The translations under genes and the position numbers were made by a program. Shown one piece after another: positions 45,707 to 56,222 of a stretch of 64,000 nt of DNA. The DNA lies in NCBI RefSeq assembly GCF_000204055.1, contig NW_006768766.1, positions 776,706 to 840,705 of the forward strand, in the 5' to 3' direction. This DNA comes from Melampsora larici-populina 98AG31 (Eukaryota > Basidiomycota > Pucciniomycetes > Pucciniales > Melampsoraceae). Numbering within the stretch: the stretch's first letter is position 1; every line of letters starts with the position of its first letter. The notes under the pieces were generated by a model, which saw only the letters and a list, made by a program, of their open reading frames with translations, was not told where the DNA came from and searched no databases.

Positions 45707-46337
45707 TCAAGAGCCGAGTTGTGGATCTAATACTGGAACCTGGCCATTTCGAGCAGCCTCACAAGCCACTGAATAATAATGATAACGCTCATCGGTGAAA
45801 TTCTCGATCTCATATTGAACCTCCACTTGGGGGTTAGCTGGAGATGCATCTGCCACCTTCTGAATAGAGATCTCAAGTGCTCTGGAACGTTGGTAATTGA
45901 GCTCGCAAACATTCTCCAGGTCTGTAACTTGGATTTCTGTATCTTCCACCCGAGCCTTAGTAACAGCGATCTCTCTCGTGTGATACTCCATACAGTTTCT
46001 CAAGAGGTCAACTTGAGAGGCTAACATTGCAGAATGAAGTAAGCAATTTAGACAGCGTCATATCTTTGAAAAAGTGAATCAAAAAGTGAATTGTGGCCAA
46101 ATACTTACTTTGATATTCAATCTTTTTCACAAGATCTTCCATTTGAAGCGCAATTCTATCTTCAGCATCTCGAAGCAAAGCATTGATACCCGCGATTTTG
46201 GCTTTCAAGCTCTCCACTGAATTAGTGGATTCAGATTTTGATTAAAGGATTAGCCTTGACCTAAACAGAGACCACAGAAAGCAATCATAATTACCTTCAG
46301 TTGCGTGCGATTCAGATTCAGACCGTTCTCTTTTCAT
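45707..46337 (-). CDS. Small coiled-coil protein (154 aa), unknown
   Basis: Exons 46337-46295, 46216-46109 and 46020-45707 total 465 nt with agreeing phases and GT-AG introns. The product starts MKRERSESESHATEVESLK and continues as a long heptad-like helix (AKIAGINALLRDAEDRIALQ, EDLVKKIEYQTSQVDLLR, REIAVTKARVEDTEIQVTDL), then a short C-terminal segment ending NGQVPVLDPQLGS. The coiled coil suggests a structural or oligomerising role. No family recognised. The neat splicing of three exons makes it a credible gene. Confidence 0.65.
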
Positions 46338-47395
46338 TGCCTCGTTGTGATCACAAAAGACAAAGGTAATTGATGGAACGAGGTATAGATAAAAGCAGAG
46401 TTCAAGAGGTATATTTGAAATAGATTATTCAGGATTTAAAAAGTCTGTTTGATCAGAGTTTAAAATTTTGTTCGAAAAGAAGGATGAGAGTGTTTGAAGA
46501 GACAGAGGACTTTTCCAGTAAATAGGTTGGTCTTATACACACGCTGGAGGATCTTGCAATAACCCAAGAGTTCTCCAATCTACGTATGTGGAGTGATTCG
46601 ACCGATTCACCGGACCTCTGATGGGAGAGAGAAACTTAGTTTCTTTGTTCTACGACCTCAAATCTGGGCATGAATGTCTTGTTATTTCAGTGTACACTCA
46701 AGGGCCTCAAAGACAGATGCAGGGAATATTGTAAGTTTGTATTATGTACATAGCCATAGAATCTTCGAGAAAAACAAAAATTGAAAGGGCTCCAAAGATT
46801 CTGAATCACATTTGAAAATAGAGATTTGTAGATAAGATAAAAGTTGAAAGGAATAGAAACTTCTAATTATAACCGAGCAAAATCCAAAAGAATCTGGAGA
46901 TCTGAAAGTTACATCCTAAAGAGTTTGACCAGAAGGTGTACCTCATAATTGCGAGGAACATAGGAAAGAGTCTCAGTTTCTTTCATCACTTAGTAATTGA
47001 GACACCCAACATTTGAAGCTCATAAAGAATAAAAGGAATTGAGGGAGAGATTTCTTAGATCCGCCAGAAGTATACTATAAGCTAACAATAGACTGAGGTA
47101 CTTAAAGAGTGGTTACACGGTGACAGGAATTTTTCATAAAGCCAAGAAAGAGATAAGTAATTTAGATTTGATTGAAAAGGTCTCTCTGCGGGTTTATCAT
47201 GCTTAAATCAGATTCATCATAAATAAAAAGAACCATTATAAATGATAGACTCACTTGGCAATTTCAGGTGATCTGCTGAAGTCAATTTTGGTAAAAAGCT
47301 CCTCTCCAAAGTCTAAAAATTGAAATGGATGTTAGTTCAAATGATACACCTAGCTGAGAAGCTATACATCAGAACAAGGGAGACTAACCTGTAAC
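46338..47395. other. Intergenic DNA; one possible exon
   Basis: Promoter side of the coiled-coil gene. At about 47313-47256 (minus strand) a stretch with tttag acceptor and GTGAGT donor reads DFGEELFTKIDFSRSPEIAK and could be a 3' exon of the ORF at 47396-47710. The rest shows nothing supported. Confidence 0.35.
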
Positions 47396-47710
47396 TTAAT
47401 CGGTATAGAACTTCATGACGTTGGTCTCGTAATCCATTGATTCCATAGCTAGAATCCAAGGTAGAGCCAGGCGCTCAAATATACCAAACAAAGTATGTAA
47501 GTTTGTATAATGGATATTAAAGTCGGTGGAAGGGTGGAAGCGAGCAATAAGCTCAAATAGCTCCGCAGGTGTTGCCCAAATCTCTTCACCATCTATAACG
47601 GCCAAGAACTTGTGTAAATGTGCAGGGATTACAACTTGACCAAGTTTGATTGGAAGCTGGTCATCAGGAATAGGAAGTCCTCAACGGCGAATATTAAATG
47701 ATACAGGCAT
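47396..47710 (-). pseudogene. Small gene fragment with one in-frame TGA, unknown
   Basis: From ATG at 47710 (MPVSFNIRR) the frame hits TGA at 47681-47683 (CGT TGA GGA), then runs open as GLPIPDDQLPIKLGQVVIP, AVIDGEEIWATPAELFELI and ALPWILAMESMDYETNVMKF to TAA at 47396. 105 codons in total. A further exon may follow at about 47313-47256. The product is not recognised. Confidence 0.45.
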
Positions 47711-48540
47711 TACAAAAATTACTTTTACAATAAGGTAAAGAGTTTTTTGATTGATGAATGATCCCTCAGAGCAGGAGAGCATGAAACCCAGGTTCACTCT
47801 ATATAGCCCTCAGTCTACTTCCTGTGAACTTCTTACTGAGAGAAATCCGGGTCAATCAAAAGTCATATGATCACCTCAGAAGTTGTTTGAGACAATCTAA
47901 AACCAGCCAAAGAATGTTAGACTTGATGATAGTCAAGATGAGAGGCAATTTCAGATTAATTTGTGATGGAACGGCAGCCCACTTTCCGGTAAACTCACTG
48001 AACTCTAGAGATTATCTTAAAATAACAAAACCTTCCCACTTATTCCCCTTCCAAACTGGGGTCTGGGTGTGGTTATCATGTACATACAGTTCTGCTCAGT
48101 TATCTGCTCATCAGGATAAGTTATTCATATGTAATACATGCTGTAACTTTTTTGAGATCAAAAAAAGCATTCCAAAGATTGACTACATACACTGACTCAA
48201 TGTTTTGGTGTAATCTCATCAACTCAACTGCATGTAACACCCTTTCTGTTACTAAGAAATAGCTTCAACAATATTGCCTGAGCACCTACAGAATTATATG
48301 TAGTGAATTTTGGACACAATTTTTTCAAAGTCCAAAAAGTTACATGTGGTATAACATGTGATTTATTTCTGCTGGTGGGCAAAAAACTGAGCAGACCTGT
48401 ATGTACATGATAGCCATCTATTGACTTAGCTTGCTGCACATATGTAGTGTGGGTGAAATGGCTCAGGTGTGCAGTATTAGATTCTTTTATGAAAAACTGT
48501 ACTATTAATCATTTTCCTCTTACAATTTGGGGAAGTTGAA
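47711..48540. other. Intergenic DNA upstream of the DIRS element
   Basis: No supported gene. The DIRS left terminus should lie near the right end of this stretch, but I could not define its inverted terminal repeat by eye. Confidence 0.35.
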
Positions 48541-48551
48541 TGATGTTTACA

Positions 48552-49587
48552 GTGCACAGGAGACCATAGTGCCAGAAGAGGGACGACATTGACTGACGCA
48601 CAGGAGGCCGAGCAGATCAAGGTGATGATGGCTACAAAGAAAGGACAATTGGTGTTGAGAAATGGGGATGTAATTGAGAATGGGTGTAGACTGGTAGCAG
48701 ACACAAGAGAAGAGATGGAAAAGGGTCTCACACCTCTGTCCCTGGTCCTGACACAATGGCTCCAGACTTGTAAATCCATTATTCACTTGACCGTCTTCAA
48801 TAAAATGTTCTTGATCAATGACCAGCAAGAATGGAGTCAACGGAAGGCACCAACGGAGTCGAAGATAGAAGATGGAAGCTCATCTCTGACAGTCTATGGA
48901 GGTGCCCCTCCCCCAGAGGAGATGACAATGCAGTTCACAGACTGGATCAACAGCATAGGCCTCTTCATAAAATACGTAGCCTCAAAAGGCTGGATCACAC
49001 TAGCGGAGCGATTCGAAGGTCATAGAGGAGTGGTGATTGAGTTGAGAGAGAATTACGGGTGGATGATCGCATTGAGGTACTGTTGCCAAATCCGACAAGG
49101 GGTAATGAGAGAGACAGTCGATAATTGGATCAGAAACTTTAGCGTCTTACAATCCGCAATCTTCAAGGAGGCTAAAGTGACGGCAGACTCACACCAAGAA
49201 CGATCATACGGGTCAGATCCATATGCTCCAGGCGGGCCCTTAGCACACCTGAACCCACTCACGGGAGCACCAAGACCAACAAAGCACACCCCTACCACCT
49301 CCACCTCAAACACAGGAAGAATGTACGAGACACCATGTTTTGCAAAACCCAATCCATCGAGCACACATCACCAAGACCCAAACTGGATCCCGTTGTGGAA
49401 GTGGAGATCAATGTCAGCTGAAGAGAAGAAAGACAAATTGAGTTGTAGGGCAGGAGGCCCTCCCCGCGGAAGAGATGACAAGAGAGAAAAAGGCCAAGGG
49501 AGCTACGGAGGTGATGAGAGAGACCACTACAGAAAGAGAAGCCGCAGCCCAAGAAGAGGCAGAGGACGCAAAGGGAGAAACGTGTAA
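48552..49587 (+). pseudogene. DIRS-type element, Gag-like ORF
   Basis: Open from at least 48589 to TAA at 49587, and upstream in frame to a cag at about 48551; the first ATG is at KVMMATKKG. The globular middle (MTMQFTDWINSIGLFIKY, GWITLAERFEGHRGVV, YGWMIALRYCCQIRQGV, WIRNFSVLQSAIFKEA) is of the DIRS gag kind. The C-terminus is Gly/Arg-rich (RKRSRSPRRGRGRKGRNV), probably nucleic-acid binding. No zinc knuckle is seen. It lies directly upstream of reverse transcriptase in the order expected for DIRS elements. This ORF itself looks intact, but the element downstream is broken. Confidence 0.7.
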
Positions 49588-49738
49588 GCCACGGGTTTTG
49601 AACAATGAGTCAAAATGAAATTTAAGGAAATGAAACACAAGTTTCAAGACATAGAACACAAATCACTGAGCCCTGTAAGAAGTGAGAGCTTACCAAACGT
49701 GCCTCTCCCTTGTTTCCTCCCCCACTTGACCACTCAAA

Positions 49739-51426
49739 ATGTGTGTTGGCAAATTGTTCAGACCGCACCTGAGAGATCCAGACAGCCCTGTGAGAATAGC
49801 CCCATCCTCTCTAATAACCAACCAAAAAAGGCCAACATGGCCACATAAGGTCCATTGCGGGATGAATGTGCAAAAATGGAGAGCCGAATTGAAGAGAGCC
49901 AACCTACTAAAAAAGTACCAAGACATATTAGTAGGTCTTGTCGAAGGCTTTGACCAAGGGATCAGAGACGCATACATTCCAGGCATCCCTTACTACTAGG
50001 AGAGAAGATCCGTAAAGCCTCCGCGACCAAGATCACCGCAGGAAGGATGATAGGCCCTTCCTCCCAGGCAGAGGCTGATGCCCACTTCGGTTTCTTCAGA
50101 ACAAACCCTTTAGGGGCAGTCGTAAATGGTGATGGATCCACCCGTCCAATCAACGACTTATCTTTTCCTAGAAACAATCCCAATGTACAGTCAGTAAACA
50201 AAGAGGTGGATAAATATGATTTCGAGACAACCTGGGACGATTTCCGGCAGGTAGCGGAATTCCTGTGTTCCTTAGAAGAAGACGTACTGTTGGCAATCTT
50301 TGATTGGGCTAAAGCCTATTGACAGATTCTGGCAGCACCCGACCAATGGCAGTTCCTAATGGTACTTACCTTTGAAAACAAAGTGTTGCTTGACACACAA
50401 ATTACTTTTGGTGGTGTAGTCGGCAGGGTAGCCGATGCATGGAAGGAAATGATGTTAGCTAGATTCCCTTTACCTGCCGCCTTCAGGTGGGTGGACAATA
50501 CCTTGTTTGTCAAACCCAAGTCAGATAAGTCAGACTTACGCCTCAACAACATATCACAGATCAGTCAAGAGATGGCAATTGTGGAAAACAAAGAAAAAAG
50601 ACACGACTTCGCGGAAGAACAGAAATATTTAGGGTTCATATGGAATGGATCAGAAAAAACAGTCCGTTTACCCCAAGAAAAAATCAACACAAGACACTGA
50701 GAGATAGAAGAATTTAGAAAAAAAAAGAAGCACACCTTGAAAGAAGTACAAGGGATTGCAGGGAAGCTAGCTCACACCGCAATGGTGCTCCCTCAACTGA
50801 ACAGCTATAAAGTAGACATGAACAGGTGGATGGCAGAGTGGCATCATGGGTCAGCCTTAAGGGAAACATCAAATTCAGCAGACAAAGACCTACAAGTATG
50901 GCACCACGTGCTGAGCACGACAAAACCAAAGCGGCTGATCCCACGCCCAGAACAACTTAATGTGAACTGGGTCAGCAATGCGTCCACCTCGTATGACATT
51001 GCGATAATCATAGGGAAGTATTGGGCAAAGTTCTGCCTTTGTCACGGTTGGGACCTGAGAATGAAAGACGGGTCCAGACGCGGCATTGCATGGGCTGAGA
51101 CCGTGGCAGCACGTTTAGGATTCCTCCTCCTGCTAAAACTCCATGACGTCAGAGGGAAATGCTTTGTTATGCTTACCGTCAACGTAGTGGCCAAAAGCAC
51201 CACCCAAAATGGGAAACTGCACGATCAGAACATAAATTGGGAATGGAGGAAGATCCAGTCGCTTTTATTGGAAAACAAAGCCTGTATTGAGGTGAAACAC
51301 ATTATATCAGAAGACAACACAGCTGATAAACTGTCCAGGGGTTCCGACTCCTCAAAGCGTGTCAGAGACATGATCGAGATCCCTATACCCAAATATCTAA
51401 AGGATCTACTAAGACAAGAACATTGA
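49739..51426 (+). pseudogene. DIRS-type element, reverse transcriptase-RNase H, decayed
   Basis: Reads VGLVEGFDQGIRDAYIPGIP in one frame, then LLGEKIRKASATKITAGRMI one frame over (frameshift about 49985-49995), then reverse transcriptase (FRTNPLGAV, RPINDLSFP, LAIFDWAKAY, TFGGVVG, WVDNTLFV) and RNase H (VNWVSNASTS, HIISEDNTADKLSRG). Stops: TGA at 50321 (TAT TGA CAG) and TGA at 50698. The second Asp of the polymerase site (expected VDD) is Asn, and the first RNase H Asp (expected SDAS) is Asn, so the enzyme would be dead. Gag-RT-RNase H-tyrosine recombinase order marks a DIRS, not an LTR, element. Confidence 0.8.
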
Positions 51427-51830
51427 GACATCACCCAATCGCACACGAAGAAAGTTACCTTTAAGAAGCATGACAGACCTACCTCAGCATTTTAAGCAAG
51501 CAGAAGAGAACACTTCACGAGCGGGGAGACATGCAGCCGCAGGCAGCTGGAAAAGATCAACTTTAGCAGGCTACTCCTCAGGGATGGCAAATTTATTGAA
51601 TTTAAAGAAAAGACCACAGGAAGTTTCAATCCGGAAAACAAGGTATCAGACAAAGACGTGTATGATTTTATTGCTTGGGCAGGAGAAGCAAAAGGAACCT
51701 CAAGAGACGGACCAGACAAACCACTGAGTTCAGTTACAATCAAAAAATACTTAGACGGCGTTAGAGCCTGGCAAATCGTCAAGCATTGCAAGATTCCAAC
51801 AGCACATCCAGAAGTAGTGAAAACTGATCC

Positions 51831-53355
51831 ACACCCCCCAATCACAGGTCACTGGCAGGCCAGTGCGACCCACTGACGTTGGGAAATTATCAGCTTTATA
51901 TTGGACAAATATAATACAATTATTAAACCAATGTTAGACTTTTATTAGAGAAAACACAGCCCACAATCACAAGTCACTTGCAGGTCAGTGTGTCCCAAGA
52001 CTTAAAACTTTTTATCTTTTCTTCAAATTGTATTTAAACTGCCATGAACCAGATTTCAACTAGTAATCAAGATCTTGTAAGTTTTGGGACATATCTTTAC
52101 CAGTCATGAGAATGATTATGGCTAGGCATTTAAAAAGGATCAATCAAATTTATGCCGATCACTTAAGCGGAACTAGACCCAGATTGCTAGTGATTTGAGG
52201 CTGGTACCGCTGAATAGCTCAAATCACTAGAAATCTGAGGCTGGTACTGCTGCATAGATTGGTACCAGCCTCAAATCACTAGCAATTTGAGGCTGGTACC
52301 GCTGCACAGATTGGTACCAGCCTCAAATCACCAGCAATTTGAGGCTGGTACCGCCAAACAGATTGAAGGCAGCCTCAGGTCACCAGCGTTTTGAGTCTGG
52401 TCGTGGTGGACTGATTTGTACCAGACTCAACAAGAATTCTTCCGCCAAAGCAAAAAGGCATGAAAGATACCAAGTCTTGGGTTCATGTGAATTTTAAAAA
52501 GGAAAATAGACAACAAAGTGAGATGTTAATCAGGGATATTTGCTTCAATGATGAAAATAGAATGTGCTGACAGTCATGGCCAATGCAGTTGAAGTGATCA
52601 TCCATGATATTTCACCTGCATTACAAATTGATAGCTCCCCACCTGAATCTGCTTGTTATTGCTATGTGGCTTGTTTGAAATGACAATGCTTGTGGTAACA
52701 TCAAGTTTTGAGTGTGTGGTGTACTCTGCCCCAATATAACCATTCTTTTCAAAGTGTCTCAAAGGTGATTGGAATCAATTTTCTTTCTATACACTGTGTC
52801 TGGAGCTTCCGGAAAATTTATTCTCAAATAACTGGATCATTTTCAAACATGGTGTGATTGTGATTCATCATGGCTTGGAAGAAGCCACACCTGGAATAGT
52901 ACTGAAGTGATGACTTACCCTCCCATTCTGATCATAGAAAAAGAAGGTCAGCTGATTATTCATAGGTCTAATATTGAGATGGGTACTGACTTCAATTTAA
53001 ATTTTTGTGTGCAGAAAGTAGGATTCTGATGATCCGCTCCCCCGCCCAGCTATTCAGATAAGCAGGTAGCACCAGAAGTGTGGAGATGGAGCCTATGTGT
53101 TTAGCAAAATGAAAGTTTTAAGTTACTTGAGAAGGACTTCACAATTTCTTGTGATGAGTTTATGCTCACTAGATAATTAATTCAATGAACTTTTTGTAGC
53201 TGAATAATAATGTGGGTAATCTTTGCCTACCAAATTCCAGATATTTGTCCAATAACTAATTGTTAATTGCCTAATCTGTTTTCAATAAAAATCCAATGAT
53301 ATCCTCATGTAGTTGGTTGCCCTGGCCTGCCAGTGACCGGTGATTGGGGGCTGTG
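51831..53355. mobile_element. Non-coding inverted-repeat transposon inserted in the DIRS recombinase
   Basis: Terminal inverted repeats of about 40 bp: left CACACCCCCCAATCACAGGT..., right end reverse-complemented CACAGCCCCCAATCACCGGT..., both continuing CACTGGCAGGCCAG. Four to five mismatches. A third, diverged copy of the same end lies inside at 51955-51996 (CACAGCCCACAATCACAAGT...) in the same orientation as the left end, suggesting nesting or a duplicated end. No ORF of note. The interior holds the 52-bp array. I did not find a clear target-site duplication. Confidence 0.82.
52183..52432. repeat. 52-bp tandem array of hairpin units inside the inserted element
   Basis: GAGGCTGGTAC recurs at 52197, 52237, 52289, 52341 and (as GAGTCTGGT) 52393, i.e. 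steps of 40, 52, 52 and 52. Each full unit contains GAGGCTGGTACC and its reverse complement GGTACCAGCCTC about 20 bp apart, so each unit is a hairpin; the last unit has compensating changes (GAGTCTGGT with ACCAGACTC). Confidence 0.9.
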
Positions 53356-54159
53356 AGAGCATCAAAACGGAAGGAGGAGGAAAAGGAATTAGTAACAGAA
53401 AAGAATCCAGTAATGATCAGACAATTGTTCGACCTCCTAAAACACACTCACGGAAAGTCAGAAACAGAAGAACTGATTGGAATTGTAGGGATTGTGGCCT
53501 TCTGGGGGATGGCACGCCTAGGCGAGTTACTTCGTCCATCGGCACTAGAAGGCGCTATTCTGTGTCAACACGTCGAGTTCGGTTCAAGGAATGGAAGCAA
53601 CTTTGCCAAGCTACACTTGGGAAAGCAAAGACCACATCCCCAGGCAAAGTCCAAGTAATACACCTCCAGCAACAGATGAACGTTTTAGACCCGGTGGTGG
53701 CAATAAAAAGGCTGCTCAAAAGAAACCAAGAGGCAGACCCAGAAACACCACTATTCACATCAATGGAAAACAGATCACTGAAACCATTATCTAAACTGAA
53801 GTTCTTGAACGCAGTGAAAAAGGTATGGGGTCAACACAGCTTAAAGATGTGGAGCGGCCACTTGTTTTGTGTAGGAAGAGCATCTCTCCGCTTCAACCCA
53901 GGAACAAAGATAGAGAAGATTGCGCAACAAGGTCGCTGGAAGTTGAACGCATAACTGATTTACCTGAAAACCTATGAGCAAAAAGATGTGATAGACTCAA
54001 GAAAGTTCCTAGAGGCAATAGAGGATAGAGACTGGGCAAAGATGTTGGGATGTTAGTAGGAACAGACACAACTGATTTAGATGAAATGGAATAACATGGA
54101 GATGTGAGTGTTAGACCATGTGAGAGAGCTTTGAAAAACCCAGAGACACATGGCACCAT

Positions 54160-54680
54160 GAGAGAGATGAACGGTTAACGTTCAAGCCACAAAAGCAAAT
54201 GAACATGAGATTGACAAAAGAAAGAAGGTTGGAGAAGGCCCCCAAGTGACCCATTCAGTGACGTACAAGCGTGTGTGGGGTGTGCCAGGGAGGCTCAGGA
54301 CGCTTGAACGCGCACCTGAGTAAAGAGCACCGTGTCAAAATTCCACAAGCTTGACGTCGAGAACACACCAAGAGTTCTACTTGTGTTTGCCTTGTGTTTC
54401 AGTCAAATTCTCCTGTGTTCAGCTGTTTCCGTTCAAGTTGGATACCTTGAGCCACTGTCAGGACTGAGTGTTGTCCTTTGTTAACTGAAGTTTAGACCCA
54501 CTTGAGCCATTGTTGAGTTGCACATTCATCAAAGGATTAAATCCGTGAATAGAATCTCTATACCAATTTTCGTTTCCATGACATACGCTGATTTTGAAAC
54601 CTGCTTCTGAACATCACCAGACTTCCAGCTATCCTTCAAGCAGCTCAAGCCATTGATATTCACTGCAACAGATACAATCA
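54160..54680. other. Right flank of the DIRS element and upstream region of next gene
   Basis: Should contain the DIRS right terminus and the promoter of the gene at 54681. No terminal repeat was recognised. Confidence 0.35.
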
Positions 54681-55746
54681 ATGGGTAGGTATGCTTTCAT
54701 ACTGTGTGCCATTTTATATCATTTCCCAAGACAATGATCTTGTCTTGATTTACAGCACCAAATACATCGCGTTACTGGAAAAAAGGAGCATCGGTTAAAT
54801 CAGTCAAGTCACTGAACGCCTCGGTTGCAAAGAGTCTTCCAAAACATACCAGTGCGATTGCGAGATCGTTTGCTGCATTCACCCGGTTTTTGCTTGGTTA
54901 TGAAGAATCAACAAAGACCTATCCAACAAAACCAACCAATCATGAGCTGAGCCTTCTACATACAGCCACCCAGGATGAGATCCTATCCGACCAGCGAATC
55001 TTCCTGAATTTAACAGTTGATATGACAGAAAAGACATGGAGTCCATTCAAGGAGTTCTTCATGGCTGATCTCAAGACTTATGGTGTCTCTCGAATGACCT
55101 TTGATTGGGATGCAAGGGACACTCGCGGTTGGAATTGTATAGTTGCCGTCCTTGTTGGAAGCATTGGAGGTATGCAAGAGATCACGGTGCATTCAACAAA
55201 CACTCCGTCAACCCACATCACAACACTATCTCCAACTGCATCGGCTTAGTACTTCGGTGGCTTCGTGGGCGAGCCGAAGACATCCGTCTCAATCGATTGG
55301 ACTCAGAAAAACTTTGTCGAAAAGAACAGCAACGAAAGAAAAGAGTAGTAAGCTCAGCAAAGATTGAATACCATCATGACCAATTTATTCAGCTCTCATC
55401 TGACCAGTCTTTGAAGCTGTTTGCCTACTGACAAGAAACAGTGGAACATAACCTTACAGAGGAAGCAAAGCAGCTTCTTCCGGATTCAGATTGCTGCTCG
55501 GACACAGAATGGGATCCTGAAGAGATCAAGTACGAATCTTTAGGTGTGCCATGGCGCAGTCAGCAATATAGCACACTTCTTCATCGTATAGATGATCTAT
55601 TGTATCATTATAAAGCTTCAGTCACCGGGGCCACTGCAGTGTCTCGACGATTTGATCAGTGTCGTACAAAATCAAAATTGGATAATCCTAAGGCTCCTGT
55701 CTGTGTTGGACTTCCAAGAAACTGTTATGACCCTTTGTTCCTTTAA
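54681..55746 (+). pseudogene. Lineage-specific gene (290 codons), one in-frame TGA
   Basis: Exons 54681-54684 (ATG G), 54756-55169, 55250-55347 and 55393-55746 join in phase with GT-AG introns. The product begins MAPNTSRYWKKGASVKSVKS, then has TRFLLGYEESTKTYP, HELSLLHTATQDEILSD, SRMTFDWDARDTRGWNCIVA, SIGVLRWLRGRAEDIRLNRL and a basic stretch, and ends with CVGLPRNCYDPLFL. A TGA at 55429-55431 (TAC TGA CAA) is the only interruption. No family recognised. The four-base first exon is unusual but the ATG-G|GTAGGT donor and cag acceptor fit. The gene sits between two transposon regions, so it could be a transposon passenger. Confidence 0.55.
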
Positions 55747-56222
55747 AATCTAGTCGAAGAGGAGCTGGCTGCATTGAAAATGATTCCAGTTTCAGGTTTA
55801 TTAAATTCTTTACCGGCATTTATAGATTCATTACTAGGAAATTGAAATACGCTGTCTACAAAACAAAATTTCTACATAGACAAAATACATCACTTTGATA
55901 TTAGACTTCGCACATGTATATATTCCACTATTCTCACGATTTAAATAAGTGTATCGCTCTTTCCTTGTATATGAAATTTCTCTCAATACATAATCAAAAA
56001 TTTATATCCTCCTTGTTCTCATGTTTTAAAGACTTGTATAAGATTGATCAAAAGTTACAAAAAAAATCATTGTTGAGGGGTTTTGTTCAAAGATGTACCA
56101 GTTTGAGTCGATGTCATATCAGCGATAGCCTAAGACATGAGAGGTATGATCAGTCATAATGCAACAATCCTTAAACAAAAGCAAAGACAAACCATACTGC
56201 AAAGGCTAACAAAAGAAACAGT
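55747..56222. other. Convergent intergenic spacer
   Basis: AT-rich 3' flank between the + strand gene and the Tnp2 gene. No feature seen. Confidence 0.4.

Larger units (their letters stand above)
51470..54159 (+). pseudogene. DIRS-type tyrosine recombinase, split by an insertion
   Basis: The N-terminal half (GSWKRSTLAGYSSGMANLL, frameshift near 51590, then VYDFIAWAG, KPLSSVTIKKYLDGVRAW, PEVVKTDP) ends at about 51830. The C-terminal half resumes at about 53355 (AVRASKRKEEEKE, GIVAFWGMARLGELLRPSAL with the first catalytic Arg; a frameshift near 53635; PLSKLKFLNAVKKVW; WSGHLFCVGRASL; GRWKLNA; LIYLKTYEQ with the likely nucleophile Tyr). In the HxxR motif the Arg is Cys (H-L-F-C), and a TAA lies just before the Tyr segment. 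The enzyme would have joined circular cDNA into the genome; this copy cannot. Confidence 0.78.
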
